A stretch of 64,000 bases of DNA, from positions 1 to 64,000 of the forward strand of contig NZ_JBKQWY010000001.1 in NCBI RefSeq assembly GCF_047308265.1, read 5' to 3'. A model generated the notes under the pieces. That model had not been told where the DNA came from and made no database searches. It worked only from the letters and a program-made list of their open reading frames with translations. Numbering within the stretch: the stretch's first letter is position 1; each line of letters starts with the position of its first letter. The DNA is from Maricaulis sp047308265 (GTDB lineage Bacteria; Pseudomonadota; Alphaproteobacteria; Caulobacterales; Maricaulaceae). Below are positions 34,361 through 43,492 of the stretch, in pieces. The position numbers and the translations under genes were made by a program.

Positions 34361-37300
34361 TCAGGTTTTCGATGCTGTACCGGCTAACTCAAGAATGTCA
34401 CTTGCGAGATCCTCATATGACAAGGCGAGCTGAGGATGCTCTTCACCATATGGATAGAGATACTTCTGAATGAGTGTACCGACATGATTGACGAAACGTA
34501 CGCGGCGCTCTTCATCCGAAACATTTATTAAGGCCGCTTCCAGAACATCACGTAACTCATCCCGGGATTGAAGCTCAAAGACCGCTCCCGTTCCACTGAG
34601 CGTATTTCGGCCCATCTGGACAATCGGCTTGTTATGGCAACGGCCGATATAGGAAATTGACGAGAGCAGGGTGACGATCAGGTCAGCTGCCATGATGATG
34701 TCGATTGTATTCGATTCCCGGATAGTCATCAGACGCGGGTGTTCAAAGTTGAAATTCCCGGGATGAAGGTTGGGATGAGGTTTGAAGAGAACCTCAAAAT
34801 CCAGCTCTTCAGCCAGGTCTAGAAGCTCAAACAAGGCCTCGCGTGTGTCGCGATAGAAAGGTGAGTGGATCTCCGCCTTAGCGTCGCGAGGTAAAATGCC
34901 GGAGTGCCAGTCGTTAATCCCTGCATAGAAGACCAGCGGACGGCCCGGATACCGGCGATTTGCAAGAAAGCCTTCTATCGCATTTACCTGAGAGGCCGGC
35001 TTGCGGTCTATACGGGCATCGCGGATTCCGTCGATCATCGCTTCGGCTTTGGCCCGAATGGCCACCGGAAGACGTGTTTTGATTTTACCAACACAGCTCG
35101 CTTCGGCCATCATGCCTTGCGGGTCAAATGTGAGTGTGTGCGGAAGCATGCCTTCGTGGGTGACAGCAGACGTCACCCCAATCCGCTCAGCGCCTTTCCG
35201 TATGAGGTCCATCAGCGTATTCCACTGGTGCCAGACCAATATGAGTGTCGGTTTGGAGTTTCGCAAAAAGAAGTCAACGACACGCGCCTCGTCAAACACG
35301 TCTTCGGTCGTTTTGTTCCAGTCCGGTGCCGAACGGTTGATAGAATTCTTGAAACCGTAAGCATGCTTTTGATTGTACTTAACAACTTCATCAGATTCAG
35401 GGTCTTCCGCGGAGTAAATTTCCGGAAGGAAGTCGTCGACGCGACCATATTTGCCATCTATCAGACCGCGGAGCTCAGGGTCGAAGAAGTTGATTTCTTT
35501 GGCTGAGGTTCCTGATGAGTTTCGACTATGGTGGAACAGGATGAGTTCGGCGCCGTTTGCTTCGAGCGCATCCTTTAAATTCTCGACGAAAACACGTTTT
35601 TCCGGGCGGTCGACAGCATCAAGATTGTGAACGCAGAGAAAGATGCGCGGTTTGTTTGGCTCGCCTTCCAGAGGCAGATGCATAAGATGGTCGCGAAGAC
35701 CATTCGGACCGTATTCTGCAAGTGCAGACGCAGTGCCAGGTTCTTCTGTTGTTTCCCGCTCAGGTACGGCCATACGGGCCCGAGCCGTCATGCCGCCAAC
35801 GATTTTGGCTTCGGCAAGAAGCTCGGTGCCCGGCAATAATGTGCCCGAAATGAAAGTTTCCACACGCCATCCGGCGAGCGGGTTATCCTCGACCTTCTGT
35901 TTAACGCCAGACACGGCCTGGCACAGAAACTCACCATTCTTGAAGATGTTGATTTCTTCGAGTTCGAGTCCAGCTGCATTAAAAACGCCGCGAATCCAGA
36001 GAAGTTTCGTGGACGGATCGAAATCAATATCGGTGAATCGGAAATGCTTTACATCTACAAGATCAGGAACATCGATCGGTTTTAGAAGAATAGCGGCATC
36101 ATTCTGTATGATGCGCAGGCTAAGACTATTTATATCTTCAGCATCAACTATGTGTTTAAATTCAAACCCGGCTTTTTTTAAAGAAGAATCGCCAGTTTTC
36201 GCATATAATTTTTCACTTGGTAGTCCCGTCTTAGCGCCACCAAGCATCTTGCGATTACGGTTTGAAATAAACTCAACTTTTATATTAGTGGACGTGTGGA
36301 CCAGACCTTTAATCGTCAGCTCTTTTCTACCGACCGCATAGACGATTTTGGAGATGGAAAATTTCGGTGGAGAAGCGACGATAACAGCTGTCTTGCCAGA
36401 TCCAGCTAGCCAGTTGGGAGTCTGACTGAAAGTTTCAACCGGTTTTATGCGAACATTGTCGACCGTGTCCGAATTGCGGTGACCCGTGTCAACAACGTCA
36501 TTGTCTATAATATAGTCGACCTTATTGCCCACTTCGTCCTTACGAGCGATGAAAAGTGTAAAACCCTGATTGTGCGTGGTGGGCAGGTCAAACTTGCTGA
36601 TGATGTCCGGCCGCAACTCGTTCACCGTTGTAAGAATCTGCGTTGGACTTGATTCATCGCCGCACGATTTGCGGATGCCAATGTTAACAATGTCGCTGGA
36701 GTTCCTGATCCAGCCACGAACAACGCGAACCTTGCTGTTCTGAGGGCAATCAGAAAGCTGAATGCGGAGCGGTTGGTTTGATTTTGCGGAACCATCAGCA
36801 TGAGACGGCGAACTACTGCCGAGAACAGCGGATTCGTGTGTTTGCGTGTTCGACGGAGAAACATAGACCGCCTCGGATATACTGTGCGGCACACCATTGC
36901 GGAGCGCGACCAAGTGCAGCTCAAAACCGGCCTCAAACAAGATGGATGGAACGAGCGCCGAGAATCCGCAAGGTGTAATCAACCCGCGCTCGGCGAAGTG
37001 TTCAAGATCCGGATTCGGCAGGCCAATCACGGCATCGAAAACCTGTCCGTTCGGCAATAGAACAACGACTTCGTCATAGGTCTTGAGCGGTTCGAACCAA
37101 CCACGAATTTCGGTGAACGCACCCAGGACACAGGCGGATGAGACTTCATAGTGACCCTCATCAACAGATTTCAGTCTTGTGGGGTGGATATCGAGATCCA
37201 CATTTTCCGCAATAAAACCCTGTCCTCCGTCTATTGTTCCGATCAGGTCGTTATCTGCTACCTCTTCGGCATCGAATTCCGACTTGTTTCCTACAAAATA

Positions 37301-38584
37301 AACAGCGTGGACGAGGGTTTCATCTTGATAACCGCGAACCGTAACCTTGGTGCAGTTTTCCCAGTTCGTGCCTGTGACCAATGAAGTGATTGGCTTTTTG
37401 CTGGTTACGGAACCGCAAACAATGCGAGTATCACCGATATCAAAATGGGTGAACTTACCTATGCCGAGGCGTGAGTCTGGCCCACCAATGCCTTTTCTAT
37501 GGTTTTCACGGCTGCGCAGGATGAGCTTCTCAAGTTCCTCAGCGCGAAGGTCAACATCACTGAGAAACCGGACATGTTCGTTCGATGAGGACGCCGGATT
37601 CGGCATGTTAACAGCCGAAACAAGAGCCTCTCGCATGGCATCCACATCCCCGACAGGAACGAAGTGAGCCCAGTCTCCACAATTTTCGCGCGTCATTGGC
37701 AGGTCGTAGGCGACGACTTTCACGTCACAGGCCATCGCTTCGACCGGAGGATAACCATATCCTTCAAAGAAGGATGGAAAAATGAGAACCTCTGCGCTTT
37801 TGATGATGCGGAATTTCTCGACATCATCAGGGGCCTGACGGATTTCGATGTCGATACCGTATGGTTCGGCTTTTTCCTGCATGAGTTGAATGAAATCTTC
37901 GGACTTGCGCGGATTGCCGATGATTAAAGTGAAGGTGTAGCCTCGTAGGCGTTCGTCAAACAGTTTCCAGAGGTCGACACTACCCTTGTGCGGATCGCTC
38001 GGGCGGACGAAGGCAAGGATGCGCTTTTCGCGGCGGACATCCCCTGCCGCTTCCAGTGCCACGCTATTGATGGCGGGCTGCCAGACATCAAAGCCTGTGG
38101 AAGAGAGCCGCTTTTTATAGAATGTCCTCGCGTAGCGGTCACTCTCATGACAGCTAGATACGACCGTTCCGCCCATCTCCGGAATGAGGTGCCATTCGCT
38201 CCAGCAGGACAGATCGCGCTTTGCGGGTGAATATTCGTTGAACCAGTTGCCGGCCTCAAAGTTGATGAGCATGGGCACGGCACCAGACGCGCGCGCAAAA
38301 GACAAAGCGTAGGTGTAAAGCTTGCGAATGGAAGATGCTTGAGGTGCGATGAAAACAGCATCGAAGCGCTTGCTGGGATAGGCGTTAAAGTCTTCCAATT
38401 GAACAATGTTAACGGGATTTTCAGGGCAGATCTGCGCCAGATCCTCGTAAAATACCGGATAATTGTTTGTCACGAAGTAGGTTTCATGCCCCCGACGCGC
38501 GAGGACCGCGCAGATCATAAGCGCGTGATAGCGACCTCCCGAATAAATTCCCTCAGGACAAGTACTGAAAACCGCCACTCTCAT
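34361..38584 (-). CDS. Giant double glycosyltransferase (GT4 plus capsule GT-B-like)
   Basis: A 1407-residue protein with no signal peptide. Residues 1-350 form a GT4-type glycosyltransferase: FPSFFEGYGYPPVEAM contains the sugar-nucleotide E-x7-E pair (E274, E282), and HKGSVD (about 199) is the phosphate loop region. The middle (about 370-960) is a string of strand-rich segments with no catalytic motif, resembling beta-sandwich modules. Residues about 963-1407 form a second GT-B-like unit with VFYAGINDWH and FKPHPNLHPG, the latter typical of Kps/LipB and CDP-glycerol transferases. The gene is AT-richer than the core. It probably builds an unusual surface glycan and is the largest gene in the window. 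Confidence 0.8.
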   Translation of the reverse strand: MRVAVFSTCPEGIYSGGRYHALMICAVLARRGHETYFVTNNYPVFYEDLAQICPENPVNIVQLEDFNAYPSKRFDAVFIAPQASSIRKLYTYALSFARASGAVPMLINFEAGNWFNEYSPAKRDLSCWSEWHLIPEMGGTVVSSCHESDRYARTFYKKRLSSTGFDVWQPAINSVALEAAGDVRREKRILAFVRPSDPHKGSVDLWKLFDERLRGYTFTLIIGNPRKSEDFIQLMQEKAEPYGIDIEIRQAPDDVEKFRIIKSAEVLIFPSFFEGYGYPPVEAMACDVKVVAYDLPMTRENCGDWAHFVPVGDVDAMREALVSAVNMPNPASSSNEHVRFLSDVDLRAEELEKLILRSRENHRKGIGGPDSRLGIGKFTHFDIGDTRIVCGSVTSKKPITSLVTGTNWENCTKVTVRGYQDETLVHAVYFVGNKSEFDAEEVADNDLIGTIDGGQGFIAENVDLDIHPTRLKSVDEGHYEVSSACVLGAFTEIRGWFEPLKTYDEVVVLLPNGQVFDAVIGLPNPDLEHFAERGLITPCGFSALVPSILFEAGFELHLVALRNGVPHSISEAVYVSPSNTQTHESAVLGSSSPSHADGSAKSNQPLRIQLSDCPQNSKVRVVRGWIRNSSDIVNIGIRKSCGDESSPTQILTTVNELRPDIISKFDLPTTHNQGFTLFIARKDEVGNKVDYIIDNDVVDTGHRNSDTVDNVRIKPVETFSQTPNWLAGSGKTAVIVASPPKFSISKIVYAVGRKELTIKGLVHTSTNIKVEFISNRNRKMLGGAKTGLPSEKLYAKTGDSSLKKAGFEFKHIVDAEDINSLSLRIIQNDAAILLKPIDVPDLVDVKHFRFTDIDFDPSTKLLWIRGVFNAAGLELEEINIFKNGEFLCQAVSGVKQKVEDNPLAGWRVETFISGTLLPGTELLAEAKIVGGMTARARMAVPERETTEEPGTASALAEYGPNGLRDHLMHLPLEGEPNKPRIFLCVHNLDAVDRPEKRVFVENLKDALEANGAELILFHHSRNSSGTSAKEINFFDPELRGLIDGKYGRVDDFLPEIYSAEDPESDEVVKYNQKHAYGFKNSINRSAPDWNKTTEDVFDEARVVDFFLRNSKPTLILVWHQWNTLMDLIRKGAERIGVTSAVTHEGMLPHTLTFDPQGMMAEASCVGKIKTRLPVAIRAKAEAMIDGIRDARIDRKPASQVNAIEGFLANRRYPGRPLVFYAGINDWHSGILPRDAKAEIHSPFYRDTREALFELLDLAEELDFEVLFKPHPNLHPGNFNFEHPRLMTIRESNTIDIIMAADLIVTLLSSISYIGRCHNKPIVQMGRNTLSGTGAVFELQSRDELRDVLEAALINVSDEERRVRFVNHVGTLIQKYLYPYGEEHPQLALSYEDLASDILELAGTASKT

Positions 38585-39643
38585 CTGTACCCCCTACAGA
38601 AAACTTAAGTCCACAAACATCTCAAAATAACCGCTAAACATATACGATGAAAAAATAATGACAAAGATATCATAACAATTCAGTCGCACATGCCATTTAT
38701 TGATGGAGCGATTTATAAACATTAGTCTAATTCAGTTTAAATCAATTTACTTTTTAGTTGACTAAATCTATCATATAAAACTCACTTGAAATTAGAAATA
38801 TAAATAAAAACCGCCCTAGACTATCGCTACAGATTATATTTCCGTCACAATTAGAACACTGCTCACGAACCAAGAATCGAAATTCTCACAATTATCCAAT
38901 TCAAGACCACCTTTGAATTGCACTCCAACTCGAACATCGTCAAACTTTACTTTTTCTCAAGTTCGTTGATCATCAAAACACCCTGAACACGTTCAGCTCA
39001 TCGCTTAGTTTCGCAGTCACTTTACTTCACCCACGAAACCCACAAAGCAACCCGAATCAATTCAAAAACTAATTTTGAAAAACAAGGCCCGCGCGGAACC
39101 CTTCGTTTATCAAACGCTCGACCACCATACAACTATAAATAGTGGGTTCGGATAAGTAGCTTCCATTACTGGACAACACTTCGAAATTTTTCCAGTCGGC
39201 CCCAAACAAATAGGCATTCGGTCTCCGCCACTCTGGTTGTGTCATTTGCTAGACAGTTTGCGGAATCGTTGCAACTCTCCACTTGCTTTGACACCGAAGT
39301 TTCAACCAATGCTCGATAACTGAACAGCCAGCTCAGATGCGAAATTTTTGATGAACCCAATCGCTATGGAGAAAGAATAATTGTGGTCACAAGATCACAG
39401 CGCGGTCGTCGCAAGACCTCCACGTCTGACGGTGTTGTTTATTCTCAAAGCTTTATCATTTGCGGCTTAGCCGTTTCTCTGCACCCTGACGTCGAATAGA
39501 TCGCGTAGCTCTCGTTATCGGCAGTGCGCTATCGGAAGACAGGCAGGAAACTTCGCTTCGTAGCTAGTTCTGGCTACAAATGACTCCATTCCGTTCACTT
39601 ATTGTCGCAAATTTTCAGCACCTTAACCTCCCGCTAGGGCGGA

Positions 39644-39766
39644 AGCTCAGGTTCAAATCCTGAGAGGTACACCTTTTAGACCTTTGTTCCCGCTCCGCCC
39701 GACCCAAACCCCGTAAACCGATGCGTGTTGGGGTCGATGCTCAGATGGAATGCGCTCAAGGCTGGG
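39644..39766. repeat. Repeat copy B: degenerate tRNA-Arg T-arm plus flank
   Basis: CTCAGGTTCAAATCCTGA retains the tRNA T-arm with one change, followed by GAGGTAC and about 95 bp similar to the flank after tRNA-Arg, ending GGGGTCGATGCTCAGATGGAATGCGCTCAAGGCTG. It is too damaged to be a tRNA gene. It marks the probable right border of the island. Confidence 0.7.
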
Positions 39767-39787
39767 AACTTTCCAGTCTGCACCGGC

Positions 39788-39828
39788 AGGTACACCCTCT
39801 AGTCCTTTGTTCCCGCTCCGCTCGACCC
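39788..39828. repeat. Repeat copy C: third partial flank copy
   Basis: AGGTACACC, then CCTTTGTTCCCGCTCCG and CTCGACCC, repeat the middle of copy B 107 bp further on. This suggests successive insertions or a tandem duplication at the site. Confidence 0.65.
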
Positions 39829-39950
39829 GAGCCCCGTGACGGGAGGGGGCTCACACACCCCGGACCAATGAGTTTGATCCGGCTTTGCTCCCGCCACGGC
39901 AAGGCTTGATCTGGATTGGCGGGGCTAGAAGGCCGACCCCGGTACCCGGC

Positions 39951-40187
39951 TTACTCAAACACGAGATCACCATCAGAGATCGCGTCGCTCGTCTCATTGC
40001 CTGCGATCACCAACAAAGCCAGAAGGGCGACACCCGCGACAAGCCCGATCGTAGCTAGGGTGCCCGGTCCGTCTCCCGATTGCTGATTGTCGTAGGGATT
40101 ATTCTCATATCCCTGGGAGGGGGTCGTCGCACATCCTGCCGTCGCAAGAGACAATGACGTCAGACCACACATCAACACACGCTTCAT
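39951..40187 (-). CDS. Small lipoprotein
   Basis: A 78-residue protein with an N-terminal signal and lipobox ATAGC (modified Cys about residue 18), a short Asn/Gln/Gly-rich linker, one membrane-like segment (about 46-65), and an acidic tail. A GAAGGAAAC site precedes the ATG. It is not a family I recognise. The membrane-like segment after a lipid anchor is unusual; its location between envelope and periplasm is therefore uncertain. Confidence 0.55.
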   Translation of the reverse strand: MKRVLMCGLTSLSLATAGCATTPSQGYENNPYDNQQSGDGPGTLATIGLVAGVALLALLVIAGNETSDAISDGDLVFE

Positions 40188-40398
40188 CTTGTTTCCTTCA
40201 CATCCACTGTTGGCGCACGCGATTTGGGGCGCGCGGTTCAAACTGTTTAGCGAGAGGTGGATGATGCCGTGTCCGGTCCAATGGGGAGGATGACACTGCG
40301 CATCCACGCCACTTGGCTCGGACATGGCGAAGCGCAGCTCTGGCTGGACAAGTCAGACTGTGTTCGATTGAAAAGGACAAACACCCAGGGATCACACC

Positions 40399-41559
40399 AT
40401 GTCGCCCCAGATCACGGCTTCAAGCTGGCTCGACGCGATGCTGGTAGGCATTTGCCTGCTGGCCGCGGTCCAGCAATCTGAACGTCTGTCCCAGGCACCC
40501 GCCTATCGCGCCCTTGCCCTTTTTTTTGCGCTCCTGGCCGGATGGTTCAGCCTGCAGATCGCGAGCGACGCCCTGCCCGACGAAGAGGCCCGCCTGACCG
40601 GCATCGGCCTGCCCGTATTCTCAAGTCTCGCACCGTCGTTCTGGTTCTACCTGCGAGACATCGCAAGTGATCGCGAAATCCGGGTACAGCCAAACGACTG
40701 GCCACACTTGATATTGCCCGCACTCGCTCTGGTTTTTGGCGTTTTGATGTGGGTGATCCCGGCCTCTATTCTGCTCCCCGTTTTCTCGGGTCCTCATCCG
40801 GGGATTGGTCCTGTCGGAGCGCTACGATGGATCGCGCAAGGTCTAGGGCTCGCGACACTCGGACAGGTCTTGGTCTATGCCGTGCTGGGCTTCAGACTGT
40901 ACATAAAAACAGATCGACGGGTCAAAGACCTGTTTGCCACGACCACGTCCCGCGATCTCATCTGGCTACACCGACTCGTGCTTCTGGGAGGACTGGCGGC
41001 GGTGACCGCCATCATCGCGGCATTTTTACCCTTTCAATGGGTTGGAGAAAGTCTTCGCTCGGCCTGGGATCTCGTGCTCATCCTGACACTGGCGGTGTGG
41101 GCTGGTCGTCAATCCCCGGTCTTTGCGCTCGACACGCCCTCGCCCCAGCGCACCGTGACACGGCTCGCTACGCCGCAAACGCCCCCGGCCTATTCACGAT
41201 CATCTCTGGATGAGACCCGCCAGGCCGAAATCGCAAAACGGCTCGACAAAGCCCTGAGGATCGATCATCTCCACCTCAATCCCATGATCACCCTGCCAGA
41301 CCTGGCCCGAGCGGTGGGCGCCAAACCCGGTCACCTTTCCCAAACCCTGAACCAACACATGGGAACCAGCTTCTTCGAGCTGATCAATCGCCACCGTATA
41401 CTGGAGGCGAAACGGCTACTCCTGACCTGCGAAGATACAATTCTGGACATCGCCTATCGCGTGGGTTTCAACTCACGATCCAGTTTCTACAAGTGTTTTC
41501 GCGATATCTGCGGCATGTCTCCCTCCCGATATCGTCAGGAAAACCTGCCGGAAGAGTAA
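40399..41559 (+). CDS. AraC-family regulator with N-terminal membrane domain
   Basis: A 386-residue protein. The first ~240 residues contain about seven hydrophobic helices with no other known domain; the C-terminal ~100 residues are an AraC DNA-binding domain with two helix-turn-helices (ITLPDLARAVGAKPGHLSQTLN and ILDIAYRVGFNSRSSFYKCFRDICGMSPSRYR). This layout is a family of membrane-tethered sensors whose ligand is unknown. The gene is followed by, and opposite to, a small membrane protein gene. Confidence 0.85.
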   Translation: MSPQITASSWLDAMLVGICLLAAVQQSERLSQAPAYRALALFFALLAGWFSLQIASDALPDEEARLTGIGLPVFSSLAPSFWFYLRDIASDREIRVQPNDWPHLILPALALVFGVLMWVIPASILLPVFSGPHPGIGPVGALRWIAQGLGLATLGQVLVYAVLGFRLYIKTDRRVKDLFATTTSRDLIWLHRLVLLGGLAAVTAIIAAFLPFQWVGESLRSAWDLVLILTLAVWAGRQSPVFALDTPSPQRTVTRLATPQTPPAYSRSSLDETRQAEIAKRLDKALRIDHLHLNPMITLPDLARAVGAKPGHLSQTLNQHMGTSFFELINRHRILEAKRLLLTCEDTILDIAYRVGFNSRSSFYKCFRDICGMSPSRYRQENLPEE

Positions 41560-41585
41560 GCCGGACATCGGATCGGCCCCATGGG

Positions 41586-41771
41586 CTATCCAACAAAACA
41601 CCAAAGGCCCGTGCAGATCCCGAAGATGAACTGCATCGCCAGATCCATCAGACCGGTGACGACCAACAGCGGCACGCCGGCATAGAGAAAGATCAGCCAG
41701 ATCGCCATTGGAGTGAGGCGCGATTCCGGAATGGTATGCCCCATCACTGTCTCGGCTTTTTTGGAAAACAT
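41586..41771 (-). CDS. Small membrane protein
   Basis: A 61-residue protein beginning MFSKKAETVMGHTIPESRLTP, with one or two membrane helices (MAIWLIFLYAGVPLLVVTGLM, and FIFGICTGLWCF at the end). It is short and clean. No family is recognised. It lies between the AraC and FemAB-like genes, on the minus strand, divergent from the latter. Confidence 0.5.
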   Translation of the reverse strand: MFSKKAETVMGHTIPESRLTPMAIWLIFLYAGVPLLVVTGLMDLAMQFIFGICTGLWCFVG

Positions 41772-41851
41772 GGACTTTGCCCCGGCTGGCTGGTGTGATT
41801 CTCGGTGCACACTGAAAGTGATTCCCTGATTTTTTCTCAAGAGAGCCCGCC

Positions 41852-42760
41852 ATGGAGATCCGCACCGGCCTGTCACGCCCCCGCTGGGATAGCCTGATCG
41901 GCGACCAGCCGGTCAGCCTGCAACAGGATTGGTGTTACGGCGCCGCAATGGAGACGCTGGGCGCACAGATCATTCGCGCAGAACTGGGCCCCTCTGACAA
42001 TCCGCTGGCCCTGGCCCAGATCACAACACGTAAGCTGGGCGGTATGCTGACCCTGGCGCTGACCCTGCGGGGTCCGGTCTGGCGCGGGGATGTGTCGGAC
42101 GGCGACAAGCGCGCTGTGTACAGGACCCTGAAATCCCGCCTGGGACTGGGCTGGCCCCGGATTACCCTGTTCAGCCCTGACGAGACCGAAACGACGGGCA
42201 CACAAGGACTGGCTCGGGTCACAACGGGATACTCCACCGTGATGCTGGATTTGCAGCCAGACCTGGACGCCCTGCGCAAAGGGTTCAACGGCAAATGGCG
42301 CAATCGCCTGGTCGCAGCTGAGAAATCAGACCTCAAGATCCAGGTCAACGGTACCAAACCGGCCCAGTATCTCTGGCTTCTGGAGACAGAGGACGGTCAG
42401 CGGCAGGCCCGCGGATACCGCGCGACACCGGGAGAGCTGGTCCCAGCCTTTGTCGAAGCTAAGGGTGATCGCAACAGCCTGTTGATCCTGCGTGCGGACC
42501 TGGGCAAGCAAAAGGCTGCGGCCATGCTGTTCCTCATCCATGGCCGCGCGGCCACGTATCATATCGGATGGTCCAGCGATGAGGGCCGCAAGCTGGGTGC
42601 CCATAATCTTTTGCTCTGGTCTGCCCTGGGGGCGCTGAAGGATCGCGGGGTGACACAGCTCGATCTCGGCGGAGTGAATACTCAGTCCGGCGCTGGAATC
42701 GCCCGGTTCAAAATCGGGACGGGTGGCCAAGTTGTCACATATTCGGGAAGCTGGACGTAA
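41852..42760 (+). CDS. FemAB/GNAT-like acyltransferase
   Basis: A 302-residue protein with two GNAT-like lobes, as in FemX/BioF2-like acetyltransferases. The second lobe shows the typical end ALGALKDRGVTQLDLGGVNTQSGAGIARFK, where the enzyme binds its acyl or aminoacyl donor. Members add amino acids to peptidoglycan precursors or modify exopolysaccharide. Which applies here is not known. Plus-strand neighbour downstream is a lipoprotein gene. Confidence 0.75.
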   Translation: MEIRTGLSRPRWDSLIGDQPVSLQQDWCYGAAMETLGAQIIRAELGPSDNPLALAQITTRKLGGMLTLALTLRGPVWRGDVSDGDKRAVYRTLKSRLGLGWPRITLFSPDETETTGTQGLARVTTGYSTVMLDLQPDLDALRKGFNGKWRNRLVAAEKSDLKIQVNGTKPAQYLWLLETEDGQRQARGYRATPGELVPAFVEAKGDRNSLLILRADLGKQKAAAMLFLIHGRAATYHIGWSSDEGRKLGAHNLLLWSALGALKDRGVTQLDLGGVNTQSGAGIARFKIGTGGQVVTYSGSWT

Positions 42761-42824
42761 TCGACTAGGCAAGGCGGCATCACCTGCCTAAATAAGCGTT
42801 CGGGACGACATGCAGGAGATGATC

Positions 42825-43394
42825 ATGCGCCTCGGTCTGGCCGCTCTGGCCCTGGCTACCCCGCTCGTTTTGACAGGATGCGATCAGGCCTCCGGCCCGC
42901 AGCGCTATGCCGCCGACTTTCTCGTCATTCATGGCGAAACCGGAACCGTCAATCGCGGCCCGATTGATCCGGTCTATGAACCCCTTCTCGATCGTCTCGG
43001 CATAGAGTTCGAAGTCGCCTTCCAACTCAACACCCCCGTGCTCGAGGCCCTGCCACAGTATGAAATCCGCGCGGATTTCCCTGAGGGCGGAGATTTTCAC
43101 ACATTCTCCGGACCTCGGCTGAGTGACGTTCTGGCGCTCGCGGATATTCGTGGCAATACGCTACGCATCACCGCGATCGATGGCTATCAACGTGACGTGG
43201 ATCTGGAACGCATTCGCCAGTTCAACGTTGTTTTAGCTGTAGAAATGGATGGTCGCGCTCTGCCTCTCGGCGGGTTCGGACCGGCAATGCTGGTCTGGCC
43301 CCGGCAGACGGACGAGGCTCTTTTTGGCATGCCCGACGATGATTGGGTGTGGGGCGTTTTGGCCATGGAAGCGCTGGAAACCCCGCAAAACTGA
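42825..43394 (+). CDS. Lipoprotein with molybdopterin-oxidoreductase-like (SUOX) fold
   Basis: A 189-residue protein with lipobox LTGC (Cys19). The middle part (TFSGPRLSDVLALADI...ITAIDGYQRDVDLERIRQFNVVLAVEMDGRALPL) is like the sulfite-oxidase/YedY fold segment that cradles the cofactor, but it lacks the cofactor-ligand Cys and is therefore probably a non-enzyme or substrate-binding version. The ATG at 42825 has AGGAG six bases upstream. Confidence 0.65.
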   Translation: MRLGLAALALATPLVLTGCDQASGPQRYAADFLVIHGETGTVNRGPIDPVYEPLLDRLGIEFEVAFQLNTPVLEALPQYEIRADFPEGGDFHTFSGPRLSDVLALADIRGNTLRITAIDGYQRDVDLERIRQFNVVLAVEMDGRALPLGGFGPAMLVWPRQTDEALFGMPDDDWVWGVLAMEALETPQN

Positions 43395-43492
43395 CCAAGC
43401 CTGACGTCTGTTGCAGAAAATCCCTCCCCAAGCGTGTCTTAAATCCTTAATGTGCGCCCACGATCAATCACGCCCGGGGAGGGGACGAGTAC

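Larger units (their letters stand above)
38585..39950. other. 1.37-kb gene-free, AT-rich stretch at the end of island 1
   Basis: 38600-39100 is the most AT-rich part of the window and likely holds the promoter of the double glycosyltransferase. The rest has only very short frames on both strands, plus the degenerate tRNA/att-like copies at 39644-39766 and 39788-39828. It reads as island debris. Confidence 0.55.

Noticed and set aside
39644..39674. A second tRNA-Arg gene
   Set aside because: Only the T-arm and part of the acceptor are recognisable; the D- and anticodon arms are absent, so it is a remnant.
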